From Syntrophotalea carbinolica DSM 2380 (GTDB taxonomy: Bacteria; Desulfobacterota; Desulfuromonadia; Desulfuromonadales; Syntrophotaleaceae): a DNA stretch of 64,000 bases. A model generated the notes under the pieces. That model was not told the origin of the DNA. It made no database searches and was given only the letters and a program-made list of their open reading frames with translations. Positions within the stretch are counted from its first letter, which is position 1; each line of letters starts with the position of its first letter. The stretch covers positions 3,380,001 through 3,444,000 of the forward strand of contig NC_007498.2 in the NCBI RefSeq assembly GCF_000012885.1, in the 5' to 3' direction. Positions 33,541 to 43,492 of this stretch are shown one piece after another. The translations under genes and the position numbers were made by a program.

Positions 33541-36495
33541 TCAATAATATTGTTTAACATAACTGTACGCCTTGTCGAACAGATCCTGGTCCTTGACCTG
33601 GTATTTCACATAAATCACTTTGCGCAGGGCCTTCTGGACCTCGCGCTCCCCAGCATGGGTGTTTTGCCAGCCGGGGAACCGAACCATCCGCACAATCTCG
33701 TCGATGTCGTTGACGACCCGCTCGACAACCACTGGCGTCTTACCGCTCTTCACCTCGGCGAACAGCTCGGTCAAGGCCGCCTTGGCTTTGGCCTGTTCAT
33801 CGACCGGGTCCACCTGCTTCTCGGCCTGGACAACCTCCTTGGCCAGGGTCAGCAGTTCCTTTAGGAAGTCGAGGCTGTGGAGCAGGCCCTGTTCGTGCCG
33901 CTCTTTGAGCTTTTCGAGACGTTCACCCAGGGCGACAAACTTTGGATTGTCCTTGTGCTTGCGCAGGCGGGCGATGAGCTTAATCTCGATTTCCTTGGAT
34001 TTCTTGTCCGGGTCCTTGGCATCAAGCAGCCCTTCGAGTACCTCGGCGTCCATCACCAGGGTGTCCAGATCGTCGCGCACTGTCTCCAGATGTACGTTTT
34101 TATGCACCAGCTCGATGGTCTTGGCCCCCAGGGCGTGCCAGAGCAGCTTGCCGTTGCCGCTCGGCGGCTTCACCGACTCATACACCTGGGTCAGCCATTT
34201 ATAGTCCTTTTCATAAGGGCCGAGACAGGGATCGGGAGACAGCGCCTCCCACAAACAGGAGAGCACCGAGTATTCGGCCGCGAACTTGTCCCGGGTCTCG
34301 TTATCCGGCAGACAATCCTGCGCCGCGATCAGCCCTTCGTAGCCACCGACGGTGCGGTCCACGCCAGGGAAGAACGAAAGGCTCTTCGCCACAACGCCGG
34401 GCAGCTCTTTCTTGAGGTCATCCAGATTGGTGATGACCTTCTGCACCGCCTTTTCATCGAAATCGAGGGCCGTGGCCACATCATCGAAGATGCCCAGGTA
34501 ATCCACGATCAGGCCGTGGGTCTTGCCGGGGTAGACACGGTTGGTGCGGCAGATGGCCTGCAGCAGGTTGTGATCCTTCATCGGCTTGTCGAGGTACATC
34601 ACCTGCAGAATGGGCGCATCGAAGCCGGTCAGTAGCTTGGAAGTGACGATCAGGAACTTAAGCGGATCGTTCGGATCGCGGAAACGGTCGAGAAGCTTTT
34701 CCTCCTCGTCTTTGGTCAGTTTCCATTCCGCGTACTCATCGGACTTGCCACCCTGGGTGTGCATGACGATGGCGCTGGCCTCTGGGCCGACCAGCTCATC
34801 CATAGCCTTCTTGTAGAGAACACAGCACTCCCGGTCAAAGGTCACCACTTGGGCTTTGAAGCCGTTCGGCTCCACCTTCTCCTGGAAGTGCTTAACAATG
34901 TGCTGGCAGATGGCGTTCACCCGCGCCGGGGCCTTAATCAGCACCGCCATCTTGGCGGCCCGCTTGGCCAGGTCATCACGATCCAACTCGCTCAGCTCAT
35001 CGGTCATCTGAGAGTAGGCTTCGTCGATGGCGTCCTTGTTGATGTGCAGCTTCACGTCCACCGCCTCGAAGTGCAGCGGCAGCGTGGCCTTGTCCCGGAT
35101 CGAGTCCTGGAACGAGTAGCGGCTCATATAGCCCTGTTCATCCTCATCCGCGCCGAAGGCCCAAAAGGTGTTGCGGTCCCGCTTGTTGATCGGCGTGCCG
35201 GTCAGACCAAAGAGAAAGGCGTTGGGCAGCGCGTCGCGCATCTTGCGCCCCAGATCGCCTTCCTGTGTACGGTGCGCCTCGTCCACCATCACGATGATGT
35301 TCGAGCGCTCATTCAGGCGGCCGTCCGCCTCGCCGAATTTATGAATGGTAGTGATGATGATCTTGCGGGTATCGGCCGCCAGTAGGCTTTGCAGCTCCTG
35401 CCGGGTGGCGGCTCCGATCATGTTCGGGATATCGGCGGCATTGAAGGTGGCGGTGATCTGGGTATCCAGGTCGATGCGGTCCACCACGATCATTACCGTG
35501 GGGTTGCCGAGCTTACGATGCATCCGCAGCTTCTGCGCCGCGAACACCATCAGCAGCGATTTGCCTGAGCCTTGGAAATGCCAGATCAGGCCCTTCTTGG
35601 GATAGCCCTTGACCACGCGGGCCACCATCAGGTTAGCGCCTTCGTACTGCTGATAGCGGCAGATGATCTTGATGCGCCGGTGCTTCTTGTCGGTGGCGAA
35701 CAGAGTGAAGTTCTGCAGAATGTCTAGCACCACATGGGGGCACAGCATGGAGCGGATGGAGCGCTGCACGTCTGCAAGCGTCCCCTCGGCCTTGTTCTCG
35801 CCTTCGTGCCACGGCCCCCAGATATCGATGGGCATGCGCACCGAGCCGTACCGATAGCTCTTGCCCTCGGTGGCAAAAGAGAGGACGTTGGGCACAAACA
35901 TCTGCGGCACGCTCTGTTCGTAGCCGTTGTGGATGTCGCTGGCTCCGTCCACCCAGGTCACCGCCGGGCGCACCGGCGTTTTGGCCTCGCCGACCACCAG
36001 CGGGATACCGTTGACCAGCATGACAATGTCGAAACGGCGACCGCCTTCTTTGACCGGATAGACCCACTGGTTGGTAACCACGTAATCGTTGTTGCTGAGA
36101 TTCTCGAAGTCGATCAAGCGCACCGGCGTATGTTCGCCGCGTTCACCGAAAGGCATGGATTTCTCGCCCCGCAGCCATTCGGCAAACAGCTCGTTGGCCC
36201 GCACCAGGCCTTCGCTCTGCACCGACAGCGGGATGGTCCGCAGACGATAGAGCACCTCGTCGGCACGGTCGGGCTGGGCCTTGATTTCCGGGTTCAGGCG
36301 GATGAGGGCGTCGCGCACCATCGACTCCACCAGCACGTCGGAGTGCTGGCGCGGCAGCTCCTCGGCGGCCACGAAACGCCAGCCTTTGATCTCGCCGCCG
36401 TAACTGGCGAGCTCTTCGGCAACCATGTTCGAAATCACGCCGCCACAGAGCATGTCGAGAGCCATCTGTTCGACAGTGTTTTCTTCGTTAAACAT
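33541..36495 (-). CDS. hsdR: Type I restriction enzyme, motor/nuclease subunit HsdR
   Basis: 984 residues. The N-terminal nuclease region includes NGIPLVVGEAKTP (PD-(E/D)xK-type E-x-K, about residue 170). The SF2 translocase motifs follow: WHFQGSGKSLLMVFAAQKL (motif I, about residue 310), IIVMVDEAHRTQEGDLG (motif II, DEAH), FLFGLTGTPI (motif III) and LTGFDAPILQVMYLDKPM. The C-terminal helical region (about 750-950) binds the methylase. It cuts unmodified DNA after ATP-driven translocation. It is the last gene of the operon, overlapping hsdS by 8 bp. Confidence 0.95.
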   Translation of the reverse strand: MFNEENTVEQMALDMLCGGVISNMVAEELASYGGEIKGWRFVAAEELPRQHSDVLVESMVRDALIRLNPEIKAQPDRADEVLYRLRTIPLSVQSEGLVRANELFAEWLRGEKSMPFGERGEHTPVRLIDFENLSNNDYVVTNQWVYPVKEGGRRFDIVMLVNGIPLVVGEAKTPVRPAVTWVDGASDIHNGYEQSVPQMFVPNVLSFATEGKSYRYGSVRMPIDIWGPWHEGENKAEGTLADVQRSIRSMLCPHVVLDILQNFTLFATDKKHRRIKIICRYQQYEGANLMVARVVKGYPKKGLIWHFQGSGKSLLMVFAAQKLRMHRKLGNPTVMIVVDRIDLDTQITATFNAADIPNMIGAATRQELQSLLAADTRKIIITTIHKFGEADGRLNERSNIIVMVDEAHRTQEGDLGRKMRDALPNAFLFGLTGTPINKRDRNTFWAFGADEDEQGYMSRYSFQDSIRDKATLPLHFEAVDVKLHINKDAIDEAYSQMTDELSELDRDDLAKRAAKMAVLIKAPARVNAICQHIVKHFQEKVEPNGFKAQVVTFDRECCVLYKKAMDELVGPEASAIVMHTQGGKSDEYAEWKLTKDEEEKLLDRFRDPNDPLKFLIVTSKLLTGFDAPILQVMYLDKPMKDHNLLQAICRTNRVYPGKTHGLIVDYLGIFDDVATALDFDEKAVQKVITNLDDLKKELPGVVAKSLSFFPGVDRTVGGYEGLIAAQDCLPDNETRDKFAAEYSVLSCLWEALSPDPCLGPYEKDYKWLTQVYESVKPPSGNGKLLWHALGAKTIELVHKNVHLETVRDDLDTLVMDAEVLEGLLDAKDPDKKSKEIEIKLIARLRKHKDNPKFVALGERLEKLKERHEQGLLHSLDFLKELLTLAKEVVQAEKQVDPVDEQAKAKAALTELFAEVKSGKTPVVVERVVNDIDEIVRMVRFPGWQNTHAGEREVQKALRKVIYVKYQVKDQDLFDKAYSYVKQYY

Positions 36496-37672
36496 GGGCG
36501 GCTCCCTCCACGACTAAATTTCCTATGAGATGCTTTTTGAGTGCTACAAGTTTTTGGTGATGCACTACAGCATTTGCATGCAAACTTTTTGTCCGCTCAA
36601 GCAATCCAAGGAATTCTCCCGCTTTAGACCCTTCGGGAAGGTGAAACGGGATTTTCTTGATCGTTGTGGCGTTGAGATTGGGCATCGTTGTTCCGACGGA
36701 AAATCGATCTAACCAGCGATTTGTAGATGAACTCGTAACTGCCCAAAAAACGGCACGTGGATTTATTCCTTCTTTTAATCGAACTCTTATTGTGCCGGTT
36801 CCGCAAAGCCAATTTTCTTGATGGGCTAAAACAAGAGCGCGTTTTGTAAGATCTCCTCTACGAGGGAATAGAATGTCGTTTTCGGACAAGCGGTAATTTT
36901 GTAGTTCGAGAGCCTTCTCCTCACTTATTCTTGCAACTTTTTCTTCCTGAATGACACCCTTCTCGATATCAGCAGGCATTACCACAGGAACCCCCTCAGA
37001 TTGATAATCTTCAGCGTGAAGAAGGCTTCCAAATGGCCCGATTTTTATTCCATCGGATGGGCAATAATCTCCCAGCACACTGGTGACGTTCGTTGATGTA
37101 ATATTGTTTTCAATCAGAGTTTCCACGTAGGCATTCAGATCGCTGGTAAGCGATGCATATTTTTCCACCGCCTCATCTGCTGCCCACAGGATCTCGGCAA
37201 TGCGCTTCTGTTCATCAAGGGGCGGCAACGGGAATTCAAAGTCTTTAAGCGCCCTCCAACTGGTTCTCGGTGACAGCGAACCGACCGAGGTATCAAGCGC
37301 ATAATCGAAAAACGCATCGCTCTGGCAGATAAAGGGCAGGAGTTCCGCCAGCAGAATCTTTGCGTTTTTTGGCTCGAACGTCAGGATGTCCCCGGAGCAA
37401 ATGCCTTCAAACTCGGCAAAGGCAACCTTGCGTTGATAGGCCCGGCGTTTACCGAAAAGAGTCTGTCCCGGCACAAATTTGCGGGTAAACGATGTGCCAT
37501 CCGCAACAGAGTTCCAGCGCCGGATGTGCAGATTTTCGGGGTCGATGTGTTCGAGCCCGACGATTCTTTCAATGGCATTGGCCTCGGGATCACGCTCCAC
37601 AAGATTGGAGTTCTTCACCACCTCGCCAAACTTCACCATCTCCCAGCCTGGCTTCAAGGAGCGTTTATTCAT
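36488..37672 (-). CDS. hsdS: Type I specificity subunit HsdS
   Basis: 394 residues from the ATG at 37672 that overlaps the hsdM stop as ATGA; the longer upstream frame is inside hsdM. Two target-recognition domains are seen, about residues 1-165 and 200-390. The first ends FEFPLPPLDEQKRIAEILWAADEAVEKY, the conserved central helix; the second ends in KKIPFHLPEGSKAGEFLGLLERTKSLHA, the matching distal repeat. HsdS sets the bipartite recognition sequence for both methylation and cutting. The target cannot be read from sequence. Confidence 0.92.
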   Translation of the reverse strand: MNKRSLKPGWEMVKFGEVVKNSNLVERDPEANAIERIVGLEHIDPENLHIRRWNSVADGTSFTRKFVPGQTLFGKRRAYQRKVAFAEFEGICSGDILTFEPKNAKILLAELLPFICQSDAFFDYALDTSVGSLSPRTSWRALKDFEFPLPPLDEQKRIAEILWAADEAVEKYASLTSDLNAYVETLIENNITSTNVTSVLGDYCPSDGIKIGPFGSLLHAEDYQSEGVPVVMPADIEKGVIQEEKVARISEEKALELQNYRLSENDILFPRRGDLTKRALVLAHQENWLCGTGTIRVRLKEGINPRAVFWAVTSSSTNRWLDRFSVGTTMPNLNATTIKKIPFHLPEGSKAGEFLGLLERTKSLHANAVVHHQKLVALKKHLIGNLVVEGAAHV

Positions 37673-39798
37673 CACACGGCTCCTTGCCCAAAGGCGTCCG
37701 TAGGTGTCAATCGTTTTTCCCGCATCCATACAAGCCCCCTGTGCCACCGCTTAGCAGGAATACGCTTCTTGCTTTCATGCCAGTTGTTCAGAACTTCCTG
37801 GACAATCTGGTCATCGGAAGGCGCTGTTCCCTGATCCAGAAAATCATGCCAGGCGCTGAAGAGGGTTGCCACAATTTCACACTGTTCCGTGGTGGCGGCT
37901 CTCAGTAACTCCACTATGTCGTGGATATATTTACTTTCCCTGGGAAAATACCGTTCGAAATATCCTTCATGACTACCGAACTTTTCCCCTTTCAGGTATT
38001 CGATCCGTTTTCCATTTTTCTTTATAATAAACCACTTGTTTTTCGTAAAGGTTCTGTCTGTTGACCGTCTGGCCTTGGGATCATAAGGGCCGGCAGCCTG
38101 GCGCAGGTGGTGATGCTCTAGGGCTTCACTCAAACCGAGCATTTTTTCACAGAGGAAAACGATTTTTTCGTGCTTCACGGAGCCAAAGGTGGGCTCCATG
38201 TGCAGCTTGGAGGTAACCTCCGCTGCCAAAACCGCTCGTTTAAAAGCGGGTTGAACGACCCTTTCCTTATGAATTGTTTTTTTGGTTATTGTCCTGATTG
38301 GTGCATCGGTTTTTGACGAAACTCCTTCCAGAATTCCAAATAGGTAGTCCATAGATTTCCGCAATGCTTTTGAACTCTTCTGCCAATCGGCAATAGCCTG
38401 TTGCAAGCCAAAGGTTTCGCTCCTCTCCTGAGCATTGCTGTTGTCCGCTCGAACGTAAAGCGGGATGCTGAGATTGCTGCCTTTCTCCCGGATCTCATCA
38501 TCGCCGACCACCCGGGCAAAGCCGTCCTCGTCGCCAAAGGTCTGGTAGGCGGCGACAATGTGCTGGATGTGGTCGTCGGTCAGAAAGCTCTGCGCCCGCT
38601 CGCGGGTCACCTCGTTCACCGCGTTGATGAAGAGCACCTTATTCCTGCGCTCCTTGGGCTTGTTCATCCGGCAGATAACGACGCAGGCTTCCATGGGCGA
38701 GTTGTAAAAGAGGTTGGGACCGAGGCCCAGCACGCACTCCACAACATCGTGGGCGACCAGTTTCTCACGCATGGCCAGCTCTTCGTTGCGGAAGAGAACA
38801 CCATGCGGAAACAGGATGGCGCAGCGACCACTCTTGGCCTTCATGCTCTTGATGATGTGCTGCCAGAAGGCATAGTCGGCGCGGCCCTGGGGCGGAGTGC
38901 CGTAGAGGTTCCGGCCCCACGAATCGGCGGACCAGGCATCACGGTCCCACTGCTTGATGGAATACGGCGGATTGGCCAACACCACGTCGAACTGCTTAAG
39001 CCGGTCGCCTTCGACAAAGGCGGGATTGGCCAGGGTATCGCCCCGGACGATGCGAAAGTCCTCGATGCCATGCAGGAACAGGTTCATCCGGCCGATGGCC
39101 GAGGTGAGCAGATTACGCTCCTGACCGAATAGCCGCAGGTTCCGCCATTCCTTGTTCTGCCGTTTGAGGTGGGCGACGGCGGAGAGCAGCATGCCCGCCG
39201 AACCGCAGGTGGGGTCATAGATAGACTCGCCCGGCCTGGGTTCAAGCATCTCGGTCATCAGGTGAACCACGGTGCGGTTGGTATAGAACTCCGCAGCGGT
39301 GTGGCCGGAATCGTCAGCGAACTTCTTGATCAGAAACTCATAGCCCACGCCCAGCTCATCCTCGGGGCAGTTGGAGAGCGAAAGCGTCTGCGAGCTGAAA
39401 TGCTCGATCAGCTCGCGCAGCATGCGGTCCGGCAGGCGGTCCTTATTGGTCCACTGGGCATCACCGAAGACCCCGTACAGGGTATCGGGGTTGGCCGTCT
39501 CAATCGCCCGCAGGGCATCCTGAATGACCTTGCCCACGTTCTTGACCTTGGTGCGGGTGGCCTTCCAGTGGGCGTCTTCCGGGATCTGGAAGCGATGCTG
39601 CTCAGGGAGTGCGGCGTATTCCTGATCGCCGCCGGACTCCTCCAGCGCATCGGCCAGTTCTTCGTCGTACACGTCGCACAGGCGCTTGTAGAACAGCAGC
39701 GGGAAGATGAACTGCTTGTAGTCCCCGGCATCGATGTAACCACGCAGCAAGGTGGCCGCGCCCCAGAGGTAGGATTCAAGTTGGGATTGGGAAATCAT
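37672..39798 (-). CDS. hsdM: Type I methyltransferase subunit HsdM, second copy with long C-terminal extension
   Basis: 708 residues from the ATG at 39798 (ATGA overlap with the small zinc-ribbon gene). HsdM N-terminal helices are followed by SAM motif I variant YDPTCGSAGMLLSAVAHL and the catalytic motif IV NPPYSIKQWDRDAW. Residues beyond about 480 form an extra domain (KLHMEPTFGSVKHEKIVFLCEKML ... WHESKKRIPAKRWHRGL) of the type sometimes found on HsdS or HsdM proteins. It is clearly paralogous to the first HsdM at 40025, yet divergent. Two HsdM with one HsdS suggests a mixed M2S complex, or one subunit with an extra role. Confidence 0.9.
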   Translation of the reverse strand: MISQSQLESYLWGAATLLRGYIDAGDYKQFIFPLLFYKRLCDVYDEELADALEESGGDQEYAALPEQHRFQIPEDAHWKATRTKVKNVGKVIQDALRAIETANPDTLYGVFGDAQWTNKDRLPDRMLRELIEHFSSQTLSLSNCPEDELGVGYEFLIKKFADDSGHTAAEFYTNRTVVHLMTEMLEPRPGESIYDPTCGSAGMLLSAVAHLKRQNKEWRNLRLFGQERNLLTSAIGRMNLFLHGIEDFRIVRGDTLANPAFVEGDRLKQFDVVLANPPYSIKQWDRDAWSADSWGRNLYGTPPQGRADYAFWQHIIKSMKAKSGRCAILFPHGVLFRNEELAMREKLVAHDVVECVLGLGPNLFYNSPMEACVVICRMNKPKERRNKVLFINAVNEVTRERAQSFLTDDHIQHIVAAYQTFGDEDGFARVVGDDEIREKGSNLSIPLYVRADNSNAQERSETFGLQQAIADWQKSSKALRKSMDYLFGILEGVSSKTDAPIRTITKKTIHKERVVQPAFKRAVLAAEVTSKLHMEPTFGSVKHEKIVFLCEKMLGLSEALEHHHLRQAAGPYDPKARRSTDRTFTKNKWFIIKKNGKRIEYLKGEKFGSHEGYFERYFPRESKYIHDIVELLRAATTEQCEIVATLFSAWHDFLDQGTAPSDDQIVQEVLNNWHESKKRIPAKRWHRGLVWMREKRLTPTDAFGQGAV

Positions 39799-40028
39799 TG
39801 CACCTGCCTCCGGAAAATCTTGAGCCCGCAGTGGGTGCATTCCCACGCTGGATCGTCGTCGCTGATACAGCAGCCGCCAAGCGTGATCCTGCCTTCATTC
39901 ATTTTTCGTTCTAACTCCTCATCGAACGCGGGCATGCCATAGAGGATGCTGGCCAAAGGGGCCTGCCCGCATTCGGGACATTTCCGTGGTTTCTGCGCAC
40001 GTTCGACTCGGGTTGATGTGTTGTTCAT
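39795..40028 (-). CDS. Small zinc-ribbon protein within the hsd operon
   Basis: 77 residues from the ATG at 40028, overlapping the hsdM1 stop as ATGA; its own stop overlaps the next hsdM as ATGA. It carries two CxxC motifs: KCPECGQAP (about residues 16-24) and WECTHCGLKI near the C-terminus, consistent with a small zinc ribbon. Coupling on both sides argues that it is made in step with the methylase subunits. The function is unknown; a structural or regulatory subunit is an inference. Confidence 0.75.
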   Translation of the reverse strand: MNNTSTRVERAQKPRKCPECGQAPLASILYGMPAFDEELERKMNEGRITLGGCCISDDDPAWECTHCGLKIFRRQVQ

Positions 40029-41539
40029 GCCATCAATCCTTCTTTTTCGAGCAGCGCCTTCAGCCGATCCTCGGCCGCACACGCCGCCTGCAGCGCTTCT
40101 TTGAGATTGGCGATGGCCCGATCGATGGTTATCGATTCTTCTTCAATCACCGGCTCCACGTAACGGGGGATGGTCAGGTTGAAATCGTTCTCGCGGATTT
40201 CGTCGAGCGTGACCACCCGGCAGATCCCTTCCACATCCTGATAGTCCTCGTACCAGCGATGGATGTTGTCCACGTGTTCCGGCAGAAGCTCATTCTGGGC
40301 GCGCCCGGTCTTGAACTCCTTCGAGGCGTCGATGAACAGCACCTTCTGGCGGTGATCCTTGGGCTTGCTGTCCCGGAAGACCAGCACGCAGGGCGCGAGT
40401 CCGGTGCCGTAGAAGATATTCTTCCCGAGGCCGATCACCGCTTCGAGGATATCCATTTCCAGCAGCTTGTGCCGGATTTTTCCTTCCTTGGACATGCGGA
40501 ACAGCACACCATGGGGAAGCACCACAGCCATGCGGCCGGTCTTGCGGGCCATGGATTTGACCATGTGTTGAACCCAGGCGAAGTCGCCGGATTTGGCTGG
40601 CGGCAGCCCGGCAAAGTTGCGGCCGTAGGGATCGTTGGTCCAGGCGTCGTCCCCCCATTTTTTAAGGGAGAACGGAGGATTGGCGATGACGCAGTCAAAG
40701 GTAGCGAGACTGTCGCCTGAATAAAAAGCGGGTAAGCGCAGCGTGTCGCCGCGTTCGATATGGAAATCTTCCGCGCCGTGGAGAAAGAGGTTCATCCTGG
40801 CGATAGAGGATGTGGTCAGGTTCTTTTCCTGGCCGTAGAGCTTGCCCAGCATGAGGTGCTCGTCACCGCCATGCTCTTTGACATGGTGCAGGGCCTCGAG
40901 GAGCATGCCGCCGGTCCCGCAGGCCGGGTCATAGATGGTTTCCCCCGCCTTGGGCGCAAGGATGCGAACCATCAGCGCGACCACGGAACGCGGGGTATAG
41001 AATTCACCGGCCTTCTTGTTGGTCAGGTCGGCAAATTTCTTGATCAGGTATTCATAGGCCTGTCCGAGAATGTCCGCCTTGCAATGCTCATTGCCCAGGT
41101 TGAGCGACGAAAAATGTTCGAGCAGGTCCTTGAGCAGCGCGTCCGAAAGGCGCTCCTTGTTCGTCCACTGGGCATCGCCGAAGATGCCGTGCAGGGTGTC
41201 CGGATTGGCCTGCTCGATACAGCGCATGGCCTTCTGGAGCGCATGGCCGATATTGGCGCTCTTGGCTCGGGCATCCTTCCAATGGCAGTTCTCCGGAACC
41301 TGGAACCGGTGATTTTCGGGGAACTGGGCAAATTCCACGTCGCCGTCGGACTCTTCCAGGGCAGCGGCATACTCTTCGTCATAGACGTCGGAGAGCCGCT
41401 TGAAGAACAGCAGCGGGAAGATGTAAGTCTTGAAGTCGGCCGCGTCGACAGGACCGCGCAGGATATTGGCCGCCTGCCAGAGATGCCCGGAGAGGGATGA
41501 TATATCGATATTTTGTGACTGTATTGACAATGATTTCAT
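40025..41539 (-). CDS. hsdM: Type I methyltransferase subunit HsdM, first copy
   Basis: 504 residues from the ATG at 41539, which has an AGGA site 9 bp ahead; the upstream TTG is less likely. The N-terminal helical domain (HLWQAANILRGPVDAADFKTYIFPLLFFKRLSDVYDEEY in segments) is followed by SAM motif I YDPACGTGGMLLEAL (about residue 205) and catalytic motif IV NPPFSLKKWGDDAW (about residue 290), so it is an N6-adenine methylase. The length is the usual one. It is the first gene of the five-gene operon hsdM - zinc ribbon - hsdM - hsdS - hsdR. Confidence 0.93.
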   Translation of the reverse strand: MKSLSIQSQNIDISSLSGHLWQAANILRGPVDAADFKTYIFPLLFFKRLSDVYDEEYAAALEESDGDVEFAQFPENHRFQVPENCHWKDARAKSANIGHALQKAMRCIEQANPDTLHGIFGDAQWTNKERLSDALLKDLLEHFSSLNLGNEHCKADILGQAYEYLIKKFADLTNKKAGEFYTPRSVVALMVRILAPKAGETIYDPACGTGGMLLEALHHVKEHGGDEHLMLGKLYGQEKNLTTSSIARMNLFLHGAEDFHIERGDTLRLPAFYSGDSLATFDCVIANPPFSLKKWGDDAWTNDPYGRNFAGLPPAKSGDFAWVQHMVKSMARKTGRMAVVLPHGVLFRMSKEGKIRHKLLEMDILEAVIGLGKNIFYGTGLAPCVLVFRDSKPKDHRQKVLFIDASKEFKTGRAQNELLPEHVDNIHRWYEDYQDVEGICRVVTLDEIRENDFNLTIPRYVEPVIEEESITIDRAIANLKEALQAACAAEDRLKALLEKEGLMA

Positions 41540-41848
41540 CAATGATTTTCCTGACAAACTAAAAAGAATAAAAGACCGTGAGGAAATGCCTTGCGACCTT
41601 CACCGAAGAACTCATCCCAAAGAGAATATATAGATTCTAAGAGATTATCAAAAGAAAAAAGGGCCCCGAAAGAATAGCCCCATCACTTCAAATTTTGCTC
41701 GGCTGTTTCAGCAGAATCTGCCACGTTAGACACTGAATAAGATGCCCTTTACACAATGCCGCTTAGTATAACGGCGCAAGTAATTTGAGATTTTGCCGCA
41801 CATGTTTTGAGATATTTTATCCGATTTCAAGCAGCTATAAAAGTAGCT
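41540..41848. other. Intergenic region between hsdM and the IS630-like transposase
   Basis: 309 bp, AT-rich, with the hsd promoter presumably near its left side. Short palindromic bits occur (GGGGCC-type at 41662) but no gene, and no terminal inverted repeat of the transposase could be found. Confidence 0.45.
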
Positions 41849-43492
41849 TTACATCTTTCTAAAAAGCCCTCCTGGTAGACTCTCAACATCGAACCTCTCT
41901 TTGTCCCAAATCTTATTCCCTGCCCTCCGAGGGTGCTCTTTGAAAAAATCGTTGCGCTCTTTGAAATGCAGTGAAATAGCCGCCTGCATTTTCTTTTTCG
42001 AAGGATAATCGCTGTTGTGGATTACGGCTCTCTTGAGACCGCTGATTACACTCTCTACAACGTTGAGGAATTGGGCATTCGAGGGCAGTGGAACCACCTC
42101 CAACAAAGGGTAGCTGCCGCGCTCTTTAGATATTTCGTTGGATTTTTCAATCCAGAACTTTACTGTATCCGAGCTGTGAGACGACATGGCATCCCACGTA
42201 AGATACAACCTGCTAAAAGGTTGGTACTGCGTGCGGAGTTGTTTTAATAGAGAAATAACAGCAGCCGCGCTCTTTCTTTCAATAAACTGCCAAGTAGCTT
42301 GGTTTGAAACAGCTTCCAATGCAGCGATGAAGCTCACTGAACCTTTGATTTTTTGCACTTCCGGAACCGTTGGCGTTTCACCTGGCAGGGCCAGTGTTTT
42401 TCCACCATATTTTTTGACTTTCCAAGGGCCAGCTTCATCGATGAAAAAGAATGCTTCATCCCCCTTCAGATTATGAAGGACGTGCAATAGCACCGCAACT
42501 TTTTGTCGATAATCTGGATCAGGGCTCGTGAGAACCTTTCTCGCGTGCCGCCAGGTGTACCCCGACTCTTTTATGATGCGCTGCAGAGCGCCTTTCGGTA
42601 AGGACTCCTTGTGGGTATTTTCGAATGCTTGGATAAGTGCTCCATGCGTCCAGGACGTTCGGTTGATACCGTAATTGGATGGGGGAGCATGCAGGATTTC
42701 CAGCACCAAAGCTTTTCTCTTCTCGTTTATCTCCTCTCGCTTTCCTCCGCCCTGAGTTGTTTCGATAAAATCCAGCCCCTGTTCTCCAAAGAGTTGGAGC
42801 CATCTGTAAACCGTCCTCCTTGTTCTATGGGTTGCGACAGTGACTTCATGCATCGACCTGTTTTCTTTAGCCATAAGCAACGCCAGAGCTCTTGCTTGAT
42901 GGTTGCGGTGGGTGCTTGCCAGGTATTTTTCCAGCTTTTGTTGTTCGTCATGCGATATTGGTCTTGGCAAGGACAAGATAGAGTCCTTTTCCAGATTCTT
43001 CAAGTTTTCGTCCAGAAACCTCTCAAAAGCTTTGCTAACATCAGGGTTAAATGCCGGATTGAGTTGAACAATAGCATTCACCTGCTTGAGGCAGGACAAA
43101 GGGTTTCTCACGTCGATTTCCAAAACCACCTTAACGGACTTTCGACCGGAAGGCGACCTGGTTGATATTCTCGTTCTTTTTTGAGGATTTGATGATGAGG
43201 CAGGTTGCTTGCGCCGACTCCCATACTTGGGAATCAATCCATCGATACCATGATTTCCATAATCGTGGAGCCAATGGTAAAAGGTGCGCAGGCTTACTCC
43301 GTACTCTTTACAGAATTTTATCGTCGCCTTTTTCAGGCGGAAGCTATCTCCAAGCCTTTTGGCTTCTTCGGGGAGATATCGCTCTTCATACTCCTTGATC
43401 AACAGGAATCGCTTCTCCGCACGCACACGGTTGTACTCCGGAATGTCCTTCAATCGGGCAAGTTCGGTGTAGTATTTAATGACGGGATCCAC
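41849..43492 (-). CDS. IS630-like DDE transposase
   Basis: 547 residues, longer than common IS630 transposases (about 340). Two helix-turn-helix regions are seen: KFCKEYGVSLRTFYHWLHDYG (about residues 58-78) and MHEVTVATHRTRRTVYRWLQLFG (about 210-232), then GYTWRHARKVL typical of the family. The DDE core is FFFIDEAGPWK (first Asp), LYLTWDAMSSHSSDTV (second Asp) and the acidic residue in FLNVVESVISGLKRAV. No flanking inverted repeats or TA duplication were recognised. It could be a decayed insertion sequence or a domesticated transposase. Confidence 0.85.
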   Translation of the reverse strand: MDPVIKYYTELARLKDIPEYNRVRAEKRFLLIKEYEERYLPEEAKRLGDSFRLKKATIKFCKEYGVSLRTFYHWLHDYGNHGIDGLIPKYGSRRKQPASSSNPQKRTRISTRSPSGRKSVKVVLEIDVRNPLSCLKQVNAIVQLNPAFNPDVSKAFERFLDENLKNLEKDSILSLPRPISHDEQQKLEKYLASTHRNHQARALALLMAKENRSMHEVTVATHRTRRTVYRWLQLFGEQGLDFIETTQGGGKREEINEKRKALVLEILHAPPSNYGINRTSWTHGALIQAFENTHKESLPKGALQRIIKESGYTWRHARKVLTSPDPDYRQKVAVLLHVLHNLKGDEAFFFIDEAGPWKVKKYGGKTLALPGETPTVPEVQKIKGSVSFIAALEAVSNQATWQFIERKSAAAVISLLKQLRTQYQPFSRLYLTWDAMSSHSSDTVKFWIEKSNEISKERGSYPLLEVVPLPSNAQFLNVVESVISGLKRAVIHNSDYPSKKKMQAAISLHFKERNDFFKEHPRRAGNKIWDKERFDVESLPGGLFRKM

